From Sphingomonadales bacterium (GTDB taxonomy: Bacteria; Pseudomonadota; Alphaproteobacteria; Sphingomonadales; Sphingomonadaceae): a stretch of 5,969 nt of DNA. Under the pieces are notes generated by a model. It had not been told where the DNA came from. It worked only from the letters and a program-made list of their open reading frames with translations, and ran no database searches. Made by a program: the position numbers and the translations under genes. Positions 5,845 to 5,969 of the stretch are shown here, piece by piece. The stretch covers positions 1 to 5,969 of the forward strand of contig JANYCM010000247.1 of NCBI GenBank assembly GCA_025360285.1. The letters are read 5' to 3'. The stretch's first letter is position 1, and each line of letters begins with the position of its first letter.

Positions 5845-5969
5845 ATGACCAAGCTCAGTGGGGGCGATTCAAAGAGCACGCTCTATTGCAGCTTCTGCGG
5901 CAAGAGCCAGCATGAGGTGCGCAAGCTCATTGCCGGGCCGACGGTGTTCATCTGCGATGAATGCGTCGA
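5845..5969 (+). CDS. clpX: ATP-dependent Clp protease ATP-binding subunit, 5' part
   Basis: The first 41 codons are present and the gene continues past the right edge. The product is the AAA+ unfoldase that recognises tagged or adaptor-delivered substrates and threads them into ClpP. The visible part is the N-terminal zinc-binding dimerisation domain, with the four ligands Cys15, Cys18, Cys37 and Cys40 in two C-x-x-C pairs, and the standard G-P-T-V-F-I-C-D-E-C segment. The ATPase core is outside the window. The ATG at 5845 follows AGAGGAA with suitable spacing. The 130-bp gap from clpP contains a hairpin, so clpX may be read through from clpP, from its own promoter, or both; no convincing promoter was found. 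Confidence 0.97.
   Translation, partial: MTKLSGGDSKSTLYCSFCGKSQHEVRKLIAGPTVFICDECV

Noticed and set aside
4461..5879. Minus-strand open frame of 472 codons opposite the SDR end and clpP
   Set aside because: It runs antisense to clpP, which is certain. Its product is low-complexity Pro/Ala/Arg sequence in its second half, so it is a shadow of the real genes.

Overview
The window comes from a GC-rich alphaproteobacterium. It most resembles the Sphingomonadales: the ClpX N-terminus (opening MTKLSGGDSKSTLYCSFCGK), the ClpP sequence, the strong codon bias for G/C in third position and the compact gene packing all fit sphingomonads. This placement is inferred from recalled family resemblance, not from a search. 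No rRNA, tRNA, CRISPR array, transposase or prophage gene was seen.

Layout. (1) At the left edge, the first four codons of a leftward gene sit behind an excellent Shine-Dalgarno sequence. A divergent gap of about 290 bp follows. (2) 306-2570 (+) encodes a large exported protein with a Pro/Ala-rich linker, MORN-like motifs, a charged coiled coil, a Gly/Ser-rich linker and a C-terminal helical segment with cysteines. Its last codons form a perfect 12-bp inverted repeat. (3) Three leftward genes converge on it. In transcription order they are a TetR regulator with a WHG-type ligand domain (4038-3445), a YCII/DGPF protein (3416-3057), and a 128-residue exported protein that looks like only the C-terminal end of a caspase/metacaspase domain, without the catalytic region (2983-2597). 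(4) Divergent from tetR is a short-chain dehydrogenase/reductase (4109-4990). The shared 70-bp spacer holds a perfect operator-like palindrome, TGTAAA-C-TTTACA. (5) The right end is the housekeeping ATP-dependent protease pair clpP (complete) and clpX (first 41 codons), with an upstream extended -35 element resembling a heat-shock promoter, a palindrome in the clpP leader, and a terminator-like hairpin between the two genes.

How the genes work together. The TetR protein probably controls the divergent SDR gene and its own transcript, which probably includes the DGPF gene. This is a common small detoxification or redox layout. ClpX unfolds substrates and feeds them to ClpP. The large exported MORN-like protein and the exported caspase-like fragment are convergent neighbours with a 26-bp gap. 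Both carry signal peptides, and this pair is the least understood part of the window. A functional link between them is only a hypothesis.
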